Source of the DNA: Vicia villosa
Taxonomy: Eukaryota; Streptophyta; Magnoliopsida; Fabales; Fabaceae
NCBI RefSeq assembly: GCF_029867415.1
Contig: NC_081185.1
Span: 27,949,293-28,013,292 of the forward strand
Direction of reading: 5' to 3'
DNA length: 64,000 bases
A model generated the notes under the pieces. The model saw only the letters and a list, made by a program, of their open reading frames with translations, had not been told where the DNA came from and made no database searches. Below, in pieces: positions 24,177 through 33,144 of this stretch; position 1 is the stretch's first letter; the number at the start of each line of letters is the position of its first letter. Made by a program: the position numbers and the translations under genes.

Positions 24177-26934
24177 AACTACATTAAGATAAGGTTTCAT
24201 CATAGGGGGAAGTTTGTAGAGAGTCCATGTAAATGGTATGTTGATGGTTTAGTACTGAATTGGATTGGACATGGGATGCGGACTACATGTCGTACATGGA
24301 TTTTGAAAATTTGATTAAGGCTGAGGGATATTGTAATATCAAATGTATGTGGTACTGGAACCCTAAGTTTAGCTTTAGTCGTGGCCTTAGACCCTTAAAC
24401 TGCGATAAAGATGTGCTTAAGTTTGTTGATGATATTAAGGGTTTTCAATTGGTGGATGTATATGTTGAGCACACAATAGAAGTGACTCCTGTTGTCGAGG
24501 ATTATGTTGATGGCTGTCCAAACTATGCTGATGATAAAGCTGAATCTGATGTTGAAGTTGAAAAGGAGTATGTTGATGATGAAGTTGAAAAGGAGAATGT
24601 TGATACTGAAGTTGAAAAGGAGCATGTTGATACTTAAGTTGAAAAGGAACATGTTGATGCTGAAGTTGAGGATGATGATGAAGAGTATGTTGCAACTGAG
24701 AGTGAGATGAGTAGTTATAGTCATGACTTGAATGAGTGTGTTCCTGAAAGTGAGGATGAAGGACAAGATGTGGAATTGGACTGGACAACTATCATTCAAG
24801 GTGATGAGGATAATGCCAAGGATATATATTCTGAGGAGGATTATGATTCTGATGTATTGCACACACCTAATGAGAGTGACAATGATGATGAAATAGAAAA
24901 GTTTCCTTCTTTTAAGAGTGATTCCTCAAAGTTTGAGCTAGGTATGGTGTTTAGTAACAAAGAAAAGATTCATGAGGCTTTGGCAGAATATGCTTTGAAG
25001 ATGAACAAAAATGTTCATGTCAAGAAAAATGATGGAAAGAAGATGGTGATGAAATGTATGGAAGGATGCACTTTTCACATGAGGATTAGTAAAAGGGTTG
25101 GCAACCAATTTTGGCAAGTTGTAAGTTTGGTTGATGAACACAACTGTTCAAGAACTCCAAATAACAGGCAAGCAAAGACTACATATCTGGCTAAGCAGTT
25201 TGGCCATATTCTTAGACACAACCCTGATATGAAGCCAGCAGGATTGATAGCTCAAGCTATTGATAGATGGGGTGTGAAATTGTCACATGATCAGGCATAC
25301 AGGGCTAAGAGAAAGGCTATGGATTTGTTACAAGGTGCTTCTATGGACCAATTCAACCATCTGAGAAGTTATGCACAAGAGTTACTAAAATCTAACCCTC
25401 GTAGCACTTGTGTGATTAGATGTTCTCCTTCAACTGAAGGCCCTGTTTTTGAAAGGATTTATGTATGTCTGGAGGCTTGCAAGTATGGTTTTGCAATGTA
25501 CTGTAGGCCATTGATAGGGTTGGATGCGTGTTTCTTGAAAGGTGATTTTGGAGGGCAATTGATGGCTGCTGTTGGGAGGGATGGAAACAATAGGATTTTT
25601 CCTATTGCTTATGCTGTTGTGGAAGCATAAACAAAAGATGCGTGGGATTGGTTCATCAAACTTCTATTGGAAGATTTGGAAGCCATAAACAAAAGAGCTT
25701 ATGCTTTTATTTCCGACCAACAAAAGGTATGGATCTTGATTGTTTCATGGTGACGTGCTATATATTGATTCTCATCTAATAATTGTCTTGTTTTTATAAT
25801 AGGGTTTGGTACCAGCAATTCAAGCTGTGAGTGATCATGTAGAACAACGCCTTTGTGCAAAGCACTTATATGGGAATTGGAAGAAGAAAAATCCAGGGCT
25901 TGAATTCAAAGAGGTTATGTGGAGTGCAGCAAGAGCAACAACTGTGCCATAGTGGGAAAGGGCAATGGCAAGGATGAAGAACATGAAACAATCAGCATGG
26001 AAGGAGATGATGGATATCCCTGCACATTATTGGAGTCGATCTCACTTCAAAACATATTCCAAATGTGATCTTCAGGTAAACAACATGTGTGAGGTTTTCA
26101 ATAGGGCAATTCTGGAATATAGGGATAAGCCAATCATCACTTTATTGGAAGGCATTAAACGCTACCTTACAAAGAGGCTAACTAAGCAAAAGGAACTCAT
26201 GAGTAGCTACAACGGTGACATATGCCCTAAGATACAGGTGAGTCTTGAAAAGAAGAAGAAGATTGCACAACATTGGACACCCACATGGCATGGTGACGAT
26301 GATATGGCGATATATGGTGTGACTAATGGAAGGGATACATATGTTGCTAATCTGAAGAAAGAGACATGTTCATGTAGGAGATGGGATTTAACTGGAATCC
26401 CTTGCAGTCATTCGATCACATGTATGTGACAAATCAAGAAAAAACCTGAAGACTATGTTTCTCAATATTACAGGTATTATGATCTACTATCTGTGTATTA
26501 ATGTTCTCTGAACTACTATTATGATTTTCATTGGATCTGTTGTGATTTACAGGAAGATTAATTTCAACAACAGCTACTCCCATATAATTTACCCTACTAA
26601 TGGTCCACAGTTGTGGCCTTTGGATGAGGAGTCCACTATGAATCCTCCAGCTATGAGAAGGGCCATAAGTCGTCCCAAGAAAATGAGAAACAAGTCTAAC
26701 GATGAACCAAAGAATCCACATGTCCTACCTAGAAAATTGGCAACTGTTACTTGTCATAAGTGTGGCGCAATGGGGCACAATAAAAGAAGCTGTAAGGGAA
26801 AGAGGGCTGCTGAAAGAGCCATTCCAAAAGGAGGAAATAGCAAAGGTGGACAAGGGAAGAAGAGTAAAACAAACCAAGTTGAGATTGGAAACTCATCACA
26901 AGCACCTCCATCTACACAACCATCTCAGGAGTAG
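24177..26934 (+). pseudogene. MURA-type MULE transposase, inactivated
   Basis: This encodes a Mutator-like transposase that would cut and join transposon ends in the nucleus. The N-terminal region (24177-24480) contains HHRGKFVESP and GLRPLNCDKDVLKF, followed by an acidic EVEKE repeat linker. The MULE core has IGLDACFLKG (first catalytic Asp), AFISDQQKG (second Asp) and CAKHLYGNW. The C-terminus has a SWIM zinc finger (CSCRRWDLTGIPCSH) and a CCHC knuckle (CHKCGAMGHNKRSC). Likely introns are 25727-25802 and 26474-26552. Lesions: a frameshift near 24260 and stops at 24635, 25628, 25950 and 26427. Two of the stops look like CAG-to-TAG and CGA-to-TGA changes, as methylated-C decay would give. The rest is well preserved, so inactivation was fairly recent. 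Confidence 0.88.
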
Positions 26935-26951
26935 TGTTATGTAATTAGTGT

Positions 26952-27150
26952 GGTCATCTATTGTAATGAACAAGTATATTTTGGTTATCTAGTTTGGTTA
27001 TCTATTGTAATGAACAAGTATATTTTGGTTATCTAGTTTGGTTATCTATTGTAATGAAGAAGTATATTTTGGTTATCTAGTTTGGTTATCTATTGTAATG
27101 AACAAGTATATTTTGGTTATCTAGTTTGGTTGTAATGAACAAGTATGTTT
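26952..27150. repeat. 44-bp minisatellite
   Basis: About four copies of a 44-bp unit starting ggttatctattgtaatgaac, with few mismatches. It is followed to 27360 by irregular repeats of ttctgttatggcattg. It lies just 3' of the transposase relic. Confidence 0.85.
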
Positions 27151-27469
27151 AATGAACAAGGTGTTCTGTTATGGTATTATTGATTGTCTATTCTGTTATG
27201 GCATTGGTTGGTTGTCTAATTTCATTTCTGTTGGGAAACAATTGGTGTGTTCTTTAATGAACAAGCATTGTCTATTCTGTTATGGCATTGATGTGTTCTG
27301 TAATGGCATTGTGTATTCTGTTATGGCATTGTGTATTCTGTTATGGCATTGATTGTCTAATAGCCAGGTTCAGCCACTTGAAGTATGTCTAGTTAAGTTG
27401 CTTCTGTTTTGCATGTTTTGCATGTCTATATTTGAATGTCTATATATGCAAGTGTAACGATAATATTAT

Positions 27470-27880
27470 CCTCCAACAATCCAATTATTTGAACTACATT
27501 TAGATGGCTGCAAAAAGATTGAAAGCCTGAAAAATGGAGTTGTCTTTATCGGGCGCTGTTGTACAAGGATTTTCTTCAGGACTGCCCCTTACAGAATGTT
27601 CACATAATTGATGGCACACGGTCTTTGGTTCAGGACTGCCCCAATACATCAAGTCTTTGGTTCATCCTTGATGGCTCCAAAATAATTCAATGTTGGAAAT
27701 TCTTAAATTAAATAGCTGTTCAAAACTTAAGTCCCTACCAAAGCTTCCAGCCTCCTTGCAAACTCTTGAATTAAATGAATGCAGGAAACTTAAGTCCCTA
27801 CCAAAACTTCTAGCCTCCTTGAAAAAACTTAGAACCATATTGTATGCTTCTACTGGGCCTTCAAGGTTATTTCAGAGCTG
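27470..27880 (+). pseudogene. Captured LRR fragment of a TIR-NBS-LRR-type gene
   Basis: Two stretches encode plant leucine-rich repeats. About 27480-27545 reads QLFELHLDGCKKIESL; 27690-27881 reads LEILKLNSCSKLKSLPKLPA, then LQTLELNECRKLKSLPKLLA. The LxLxxCxKLxSLP spacing is that of LRRs from TIR-NBS-LRR immune receptors. No TIR, NB-ARC or start context is present and stops separate the pieces, so this is a captured fragment inside the MULE (Pack-MULE type), not a receptor gene. A stray paralogous insertion is possible but less likely, because it lies within the element's terminal repeats. Confidence 0.7.
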
Positions 27881-28186
27881 AACAAACTTACAAGTAAAAA
27901 CAATTGAGCTCTGAGCCTGCAGTATTAATCCAGGATTACCTGCATTGTTAAACTATGAGCCTGCAGTAAAAACAGTTGATACAAAGAGCCTGCAGTATTA
28001 AACTATGAGCACATTATCAAATAGGCTCTCTTGTAAAATAAATTGCCCTAAAAACAGTGATACAAATTGTGCAACAAACTGATCTCATTGATAACCATAA
28101 TAGTACAACTTGTCTCATAATTAATCAAAAGTGTTACAATTGGAAATTGAGACTGATACATCAAACTTGTCTCATTTAACATCAAA

Positions 28187-28673
28187 CTAGTTCATTACAA
28201 ATCCTAACACTAGTCCCACTACTAACACGACAATGGACGCAATCGAAAGCTTCAAATACATTATCCTCATGTTCAAATTCCGGATCTTCTTGCTCATTTC
28301 ATCTTCTTGGATCTTGGCTGCATCAATTTTGAGATTTGCAATTTTCAGTTTCTGTTTCAATGTTGAAATCATCTCTTTTGCTCTAGGGCCCAGCTCTTCA
28401 TCATACCAAACAAAATGATTACATCTCTTGTACCCCTGAATCTACAGAAATTTACAGATGCAATTTAGGATGGAATTTAGGGTTATCCTCACAACTAAAA
28501 ATTACAGAATAGGAGATGCTTACCTTGTACATCCCACACCCGTAAAAACGACGTCCTGGGTTAGAATCAGTCCAAGAAGTCATTAAAGGTGCATCAAGAC
28601 CACACCTACATTCGCCATGGACGGAAGGGGATTTTGTTCGACTACTTGCTTCAGAAAAATGAGACATGGACAT
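28187..28673 (-). CDS. GRF-type zinc-finger protein with C-terminal membrane segment, inside a MULE
   Basis: A two-exon gene on the minus strand: exon 1 28673-28524 (50 codons, from MSMSHFSEAS), intron 28523-28442 with GT-AG ends, exon 2 28441-28187. The product is about 134 residues. The GRF zinc finger spans the intron: CRCG (Cys22, Cys24), SWTDSNPGRRFYGC (Cys46) and KRCNHFVWYDEE (Cys57, Trp62), close to the family's CxCG...NPGRRF..C......C..F.W pattern. A charged, coiled-coil-like stretch (about residues 75-110) precedes a hydrophobic segment, IASIVVLVVGLVLGFVMN, at the C-terminus, so the protein is probably tail-anchored. Similar small GRF/membrane proteins are multicopy and unstudied in plants. 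GRF fingers in other proteins bind single-stranded nucleic acid; the role here is unknown. The frame is free of lesions although the facing transposase is ruined. An upstream in-frame ATG at 28817 would lengthen it, but the shorter start resembles relatives better. Confidence 0.75.
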
Positions 28674-29204
28674 GGCTGGAAAACGAAAAGGAATACGTTT
28701 GGGTTTTATAAAAACGAAAACGAAAAGGAATACGTTTAGGGGTACAAGATATGGTATGCTGGAAAATGAAGATCTTAGGTCAAGGATTTCACGAACAAGA
28801 TGAAGAAAGGTGGACAAGTTTCTGATTTATAAAAAAAGAATTAATATTATTTAGTTTGTTCAGAAATTGTTTTGTATTTAAACCTATAAATTAAATAAAT
28901 GATTATGTTTTGTATTTAAAATTATAAATTAAAGGGATAATAGCTATTTTGCCCCCTGCCATATGGGCGAAGTTTGAAAAACGCCCCTGTAAAAAAAAAA
29001 AATTGGATTCGCCCCCTAACATATGAAGATTCCTCTGTTTTGCCCCTTCAAGAAATTTAATATTCAAAATTATTGACGTGGCAACCATTTTTTTTATTTT
29101 TTAAAATTATTTATAATGACGTGGCATGCTTAGTTGGAATTTTTTATTATTTTTAAATTATTTATAATGACGTGGCAAGCTTAGTTGGAATTAGCCAAAA
29201 TTTT

Positions 29205-29274
29205 GTCTCCCATGGGTATTGAACCCATGACCTATTAATCACAAGGGAGCACCACCAACCACTAGGCTACTTTA
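29205..29274 (-). other. tRNA-like sequence, left arm (not a tRNA gene)
   Basis: The minus strand reads tagcctagtggttgg (box A-like) and, about 35 nt on, gggttcaataccc (box B consensus). This spacing matches the internal Pol III promoter of a tRNA or tRNA-derived SINE head. No cloverleaf or anticodon can be assigned with confidence. It points outward, toward the left end of the nested MULE. Confidence 0.5.
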
Positions 29275-30183
29275 CTTTTGTTGTTCTATTCTTACTTTAA
29301 GTACTTATATTATAATAAACTAGTTATATTTATCTACTTTTATCAAATATTATCAGTTACTTTTGTTGTTCTATTTTACTTTTGTCAAATATTAACGTTA
29401 ATATATTTATCTAATTAAATATTTATTTTAATTAAATTATAAAATATATCAGTTAAAATATAATAGTTATATTATAGTTATTAGTTAACATTGTTATTAA
29501 TTAATACTATTATAATTAATATTTATTTTACTGTTAAAATTAATTAAATTCTAAAATATAAATTAATTTAGTTTTAATTTAAATTTGTTTAATTTAGTTT
29601 TAATTACATAAACTAATTTAATTTAGTCATATTTTATAGGCTATGTTTTATAAACTAATTTAAAAAATACTGAACCAAATTAATTTAGTCATATTTTATA
29701 AGCTATGTTTTAAAATATACTGTTAATCATGTTTCATAGGCTATGTTTTAAAAAAATAATGTACCTTTTAAACTAATGTAATAAACTAGTTTAAACTAAT
29801 TTATTAACGTTATTTTCAATTAATAATTTAAATAATTAAAGTTATTTAAATAATTAAAGTTATTTAAATATTAACATTTTTAAATATCAATGATATTTAA
29901 TAATTTTTAAATATCTATGTTACAATATTTTAAATATTAACGGTAAATATGCAATTCATGTAATATATTAATGTTAATATATTAGTTAATAAAACATATA
30001 ATAAAAAATCATAACCTAAATAAATATATTAACACTAATATACTGGTTAATAAAACATTATCATTGATTAACAATAATATTAAAACATATATCAAAATAT
30101 AAGAACCTAAATAAATATTTAATAAACATATTTTCAGAAATTACTATAATATAAGTACTTAAAGTAAGAATAGAACAACAAAA

Positions 30184-30253
30184 GTAAAGTAGTCTAGTGG
30201 TTGGTGGTGCCCCCTTGTAATTACTAGGTCATGGGTTCAATACCCATGGAAGA
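30184..30253 (+). other. tRNA-like sequence, right arm (not a tRNA gene)
   Basis: Inverted counterpart of 29205-29274: tagtctagtggttggtgg and gggttcaataccc on the plus strand, pointing outward to the right. Box B is conserved exactly in both arms. Confidence 0.5.
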
Positions 30254-30605
30254 CAAAATTTTGGCTTTAATATTTGACATTTTAACAAACAAATAATTAA
30301 ATAATAATAAAACATGCCACATGGAATTAAAATAAATAAAAAATAAATAAAAACTCCAACTAAGCCTGCCACGTCATTAAAAATAATAAAAAATTCCAAC
30401 TAAGCATGCCACGTCATTATAAATAATTTAAAAAAATAAAAAAATGGTTGCCACGTCAATAATTTTGAATATTAAATTTCTTGAAGGGGTAAAACAGGGG
30501 AATCTTCATATGTTAGGGGGCAAATCCAAATTTTTTTTTTTACAGGGGCGTTTTTCAAACCTCGCCCATATGGCAGGGGGCAAAATAGCTATTATCCCTA
30601 AATTA

Positions 30606-30797
30606 AATTAATTAAATTACGTGGCATATGTAATTTTAGCCAACTCAGCAATTCTCACTGCCACATATGCATTTTTGGAGAGGGGCTCTAAAATTGGCAA
30701 AAAACTAAATGTTTTGGGATCAAAATAAGGAATTTTGAAAATGGGGGATCAAAAGTTCATTAAAATGAAAATAAGGGGGTCAAAAGTGCATTTAAGC
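30606..30797. repeat. Right terminal inverted repeat of the 7.26-kb MULE
   Basis: Inverse match to 23539-23740, ending gtgcatttaagc. It begins immediately after the nested element's target duplication. Confidence 0.85.
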
Positions 30798-31500
30798 AAA
30801 AAAAAATAAAAAGACTTACAAATAAACTCAAAAGAGCTTACTCCACACAATTCTCATCCATTCATTTCAAATCCCAACAAACCATTTCATCGTTATCCCT
30901 ACACGGCTACACGCCAATGTAAACAACAAAACCATCTTAAATTCCCATCAAATACCTAAACTACGCCTCCCTTGTTCAAAAACCCCAAACTACCCCCTTC
31001 CAATCTTCTTATGAAAGCTTTTCCAATTTATTAAAATAATAATTAATTAAAACAGAAGAAAAAATAATAATCGCATAATTTTTTTATTACTACTATGATA
31101 TTTATATAAAACATTAAATATTGCTAAGAAAAATAAAGGGTCTCAATAATAAAACTATTTAATATGGTTTTGATAAAAGATTTAATATACAGACAGTGTA
31201 AAATAGTTTTATAGTGTCATTGAAATTATAATCGTTAATTTTTATAGAAGTTTAACTTTTTCGTTAAATTACATATAAAGTATTTTTTTTAAGGATTGTG
31301 ATACACTAAATATATAAAATATTTTATACCGACAGTACACTACCTTTAAATTCTTTAATAAATTAATTCAGTTAATATATAAATATGAAAAGCACAAGGT
31401 TATTACACAAAAAAAGTAAATATGAAAAAACTTTTTTTTTTTATATATTAAATGTTTTTTAAAGAAAAAGGTGAAAGGAATCCATAAAAAAATAGATTAA
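30798..31500. other. Intergenic region upstream of the RNR gene
   Basis: No gene. At 31185-31350 an imperfect inverted repeat (acagacagtgtaaaatagttttata answered by tataaaatattttataccgacagtac) may be an old MITE; no clear target duplication was found. Confidence 0.45.
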
Positions 31501-31514
31501 ATAATAAATAGCTA

Positions 31515-31522
31515 GCGCCAAA
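31515..31522 (-). promoter_or_regulatory. E2F-type site
   Basis: gcgccaaa is the reverse of tttggcgc, which fits the E2F consensus TTTSSCGC. It lies about 255 bp upstream of the ribonucleotide reductase start and about 125 bp upstream of the TATA box. E2F control of RNR small-subunit promoters at G1/S is established in plants; function of this copy is inferred. Confidence 0.65.
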
Positions 31523-31638
31523 CTTTCTTTGAATAATTCAAAAAACCCGCGTGGTTTCCCTCTTTTCCGCACATTTATTTCCCAAACAAACCCTCCAAAT
31601 TTTTTCAAATTCCCCCGCTCCAATTTTCACTCAATCTT

Positions 31639-31646
31639 TATATAAA
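31639..31646 (+). promoter_or_regulatory. TATA box of the RNR small-subunit gene
   Basis: tatataaa lies 131 bp before the start codon and is followed by a pyrimidine/A-rich leader (cttcactccttc...ctctcttctc) typical of plant 5' UTRs. Transcription would start near 31670. Confidence 0.7.
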
Positions 31647-31769
31647 CCCTTCACTCCTTCATACCTCTTCACTCAAAACTCAAACCCTAAACACAAATCC
31701 TAAATAAACCCTTTCTCTCTTCTCAAATAATCACTTTTTTTCTTCCAATTTCAATTCTCAAACCAAACA

Positions 31770-32759
31770 ATGCCTGCTTTTCCAGAAGAACCCCTTCTCG
31801 CCCCTAACCCAGACCGTTTCTGCATGTTCCCAATCCAATACCCTAAAATCTGGGAAATGTACAAAAAAGCCGAAGCCTCATTCTGGACCGCCGAAGAAGT
31901 CGATCTCTCCCAAGATAATCAGCACTGGATCTCCCTCACCGACGGCGAACGCCACTTCGTTTCGCATGTCCTCGCCTTCTTTGCCGCTTCCGACGGCATC
32001 GTCTTGGAGAATCTTGCCGGAAGATTCATGAAAGAAGTCCAAGTCTCTGAAGCGCGTGCCTTCTACGGATTCCAGATCGCAATTGAGAATATCCATTCCG
32101 AGATGTATTCTCTTCTCCTGGAGGCCTATATCAAAGATTCCGCTGAGAAGAACCGTTTGTTTCATGCTATCGAGACGATTCCTTGTATTACCAAGAAAGC
32201 TGAATGGGCGATGAAGTGGATCGATTCGTCTGATACTTTCGCTGAGAGAATCGTTGCTTTCGCTTGCGTTGAAGGTATATTTTTCTCCGGTAGTTTCTGT
32301 GCGATTTTCTGGCTTAAAAAACGCGGTTTAATGCCTGGATTAACTTTTTCAAACGAGCTTATTTCACGCGATGAAGGTCTCCATTGCGATTTCGCTTGTT
32401 TGCTTTACTCGCTATTAAAAAAGAAACTTCCAGAAGAGCGCGTGCAGATGATTGTTCGCGATGCGGTTGAGATCGAGAGGGAGTTTGTGTGCGACGCGCT
32501 TCCTTGCGCGTTGGTTGGGATGAACGGTGATTTGATGAGTACGTATATTGAGTATGTTGCTGATAGGTTGTTGGGGGAGCTTGGGTGTGGGAAGATTTAT
32601 AATGTGACGAATCCGTTTGATTGGATGGATCTGATTTCGCTTCAGGGGAAAACCAACTTTTTTGAGAAGCGCGTTGGGGAGTATCAGAAGGCTTCTGTGA
32701 TGAATAGTTTGACTGCGAATGGGACTGATCATGTTTTTAAACTTGATGAGGATTTTTAG
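31770..32759 (+). CDS. RNR2: Ribonucleoside-diphosphate reductase small subunit (R2)
   Basis: The R2 subunit pairs with R1 to reduce ribonucleotides to deoxyribonucleotides, the limiting step in dNTP supply. It houses the di-iron centre and tyrosyl radical. The 329-aa frame has no introns, and its length and all key residues are right for plant class Ia R2. Iron ligands are Asp75, Glu106, His109 (in ENIHSEMYS), Glu168 (CVEGIFFSG), Glu202 and His205 (SRDEGLH); the radical Tyr is Tyr113; electron-transfer Trp is Trp39. The C-terminal FKLDEDF is the tail that docks on R1. The ATG at 31770 gives the expected [10 protein letters not shown] start. A TATA box and E2F-type site upstream predict S-phase expression. 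It is an intact host gene; which of the plant R2 paralogues (TSO2, RNR2A, RNR2B) it matches cannot be settled here. Confidence 0.97.
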   Translation: MPAFPEEPLLAPNPDRFCMFPIQYPKIWEMYKKAEASFWTAEEVDLSQDNQHWISLTDGERHFVSHVLAFFAASDGIVLENLAGRFMKEVQVSEARAFYGFQIAIENIHSEMYSLLLEAYIKDSAEKNRLFHAIETIPCITKKAEWAMKWIDSSDTFAERIVAFACVEGIFFSGSFCAIFWLKKRGLMPGLTFSNELISRDEGLHCDFACLLYSLLKKKLPEERVQMIVRDAVEIEREFVCDALPCALVGMNGDLMSTYIEYVADRLLGELGCGKIYNVTNPFDWMDLISLQGKTNFFEKRVGEYQKASVMNSLTANGTDHVFKLDEDF

Positions 32760-33144
32760 ATCTGGAAATTAGGGTTATCTACTAATATTTATATTTAGTT
32801 TTTAATAATTGTTCTTGTTTCTCTCACCATTTTATGGTTGGGTTTTAAGCGATTTCTTATATTTATGATATTGTTTCAATTTCAATGTAAAAAAGCAGTT
32901 TACAAATTTAATGAATGTACTATTTCTTTCATAATTCTACTTGATTGCAATTTTTTCCTTATTGACTAAAATGCCCCTTATTGTTGTTTATCGATTAATT
33001 TTGATAAAGTTAAATTTGGGAATTTAAATAAGCGAAATAAGTGCTTAAAACTTAAGTTATGCACGAGCTTAAAAACGTTTGACACAGATAAGATTCGTTT
33101 GGGCCACTTTTGCGGTGAGTAGAGTATTGTTTTGTGGATCTTTA
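32760..33144. other. Short intergenic region between two plus-strand genes
   Basis: It holds the 3' UTR of the RNR gene (T-rich, no strong poly(A) signal picked out) and the 5' region of the next gene. Only 385 bp separate the stop codon from the next start, so the second promoter must lie here or within the RNR 3' end. Confidence 0.6.

Larger units (their letters stand above)
28934..30598. mobile_element. Nested MULE, 1.67 kb, with tRNA-like arms
   Basis: Ends are gggataatagctattttgcc and ggcaaaatagctattatccc, and the inverted repeat continues for about 400 bp per arm. The element is flanked by an exact 9-bp duplication, taaattaaa (28925-28933 and 30599-30607). There is no transposase; the centre (29330-30130) is extremely AT-rich. 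Each arm holds a tRNA-like sequence. It is inserted between the GRF gene and the right end of the larger MULE. Confidence 0.9.
23539..30797. mobile_element. MuDR-type MULE, 7.26 kb, with two genes and a nested MULE
   Basis: Terminal inverted repeats of about 170-200 bp delimit it. The left starts gcttaaatgcacttttgacc, the right ends ggtcaaaagtgcatttaagc, and the match continues through gccacatatgcatttttggag and ttacgtggcatatgtaat. No clean target duplication is visible in the A-rich flanks. Contents in order: a broken MURA-type transposase (+), a 44-bp minisatellite, LRR fragments (+), a convergent intact GRF zinc-finger gene (-), and a nested 1.67-kb MULE (28934-30598). The transposase-plus-convergent-gene plan resembles maize MuDR (mudrA/mudrB). 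Confidence 0.85.

Noticed and set aside
24395..24862. Minus-strand frames of 117-155 codons
   Set aside because: Antisense shadow of the acidic EVEKE repeats in the transposase relic.
29205..30253. Two possible tRNA genes
   Set aside because: Box A/B spacing fits, but no convincing cloverleaf or anticodon; they are inverted copies inside MULE arms.
31878..32732. Two minus-strand frames across the RNR gene
   Set aside because: Antisense shadows of a highly conserved intact coding sequence.
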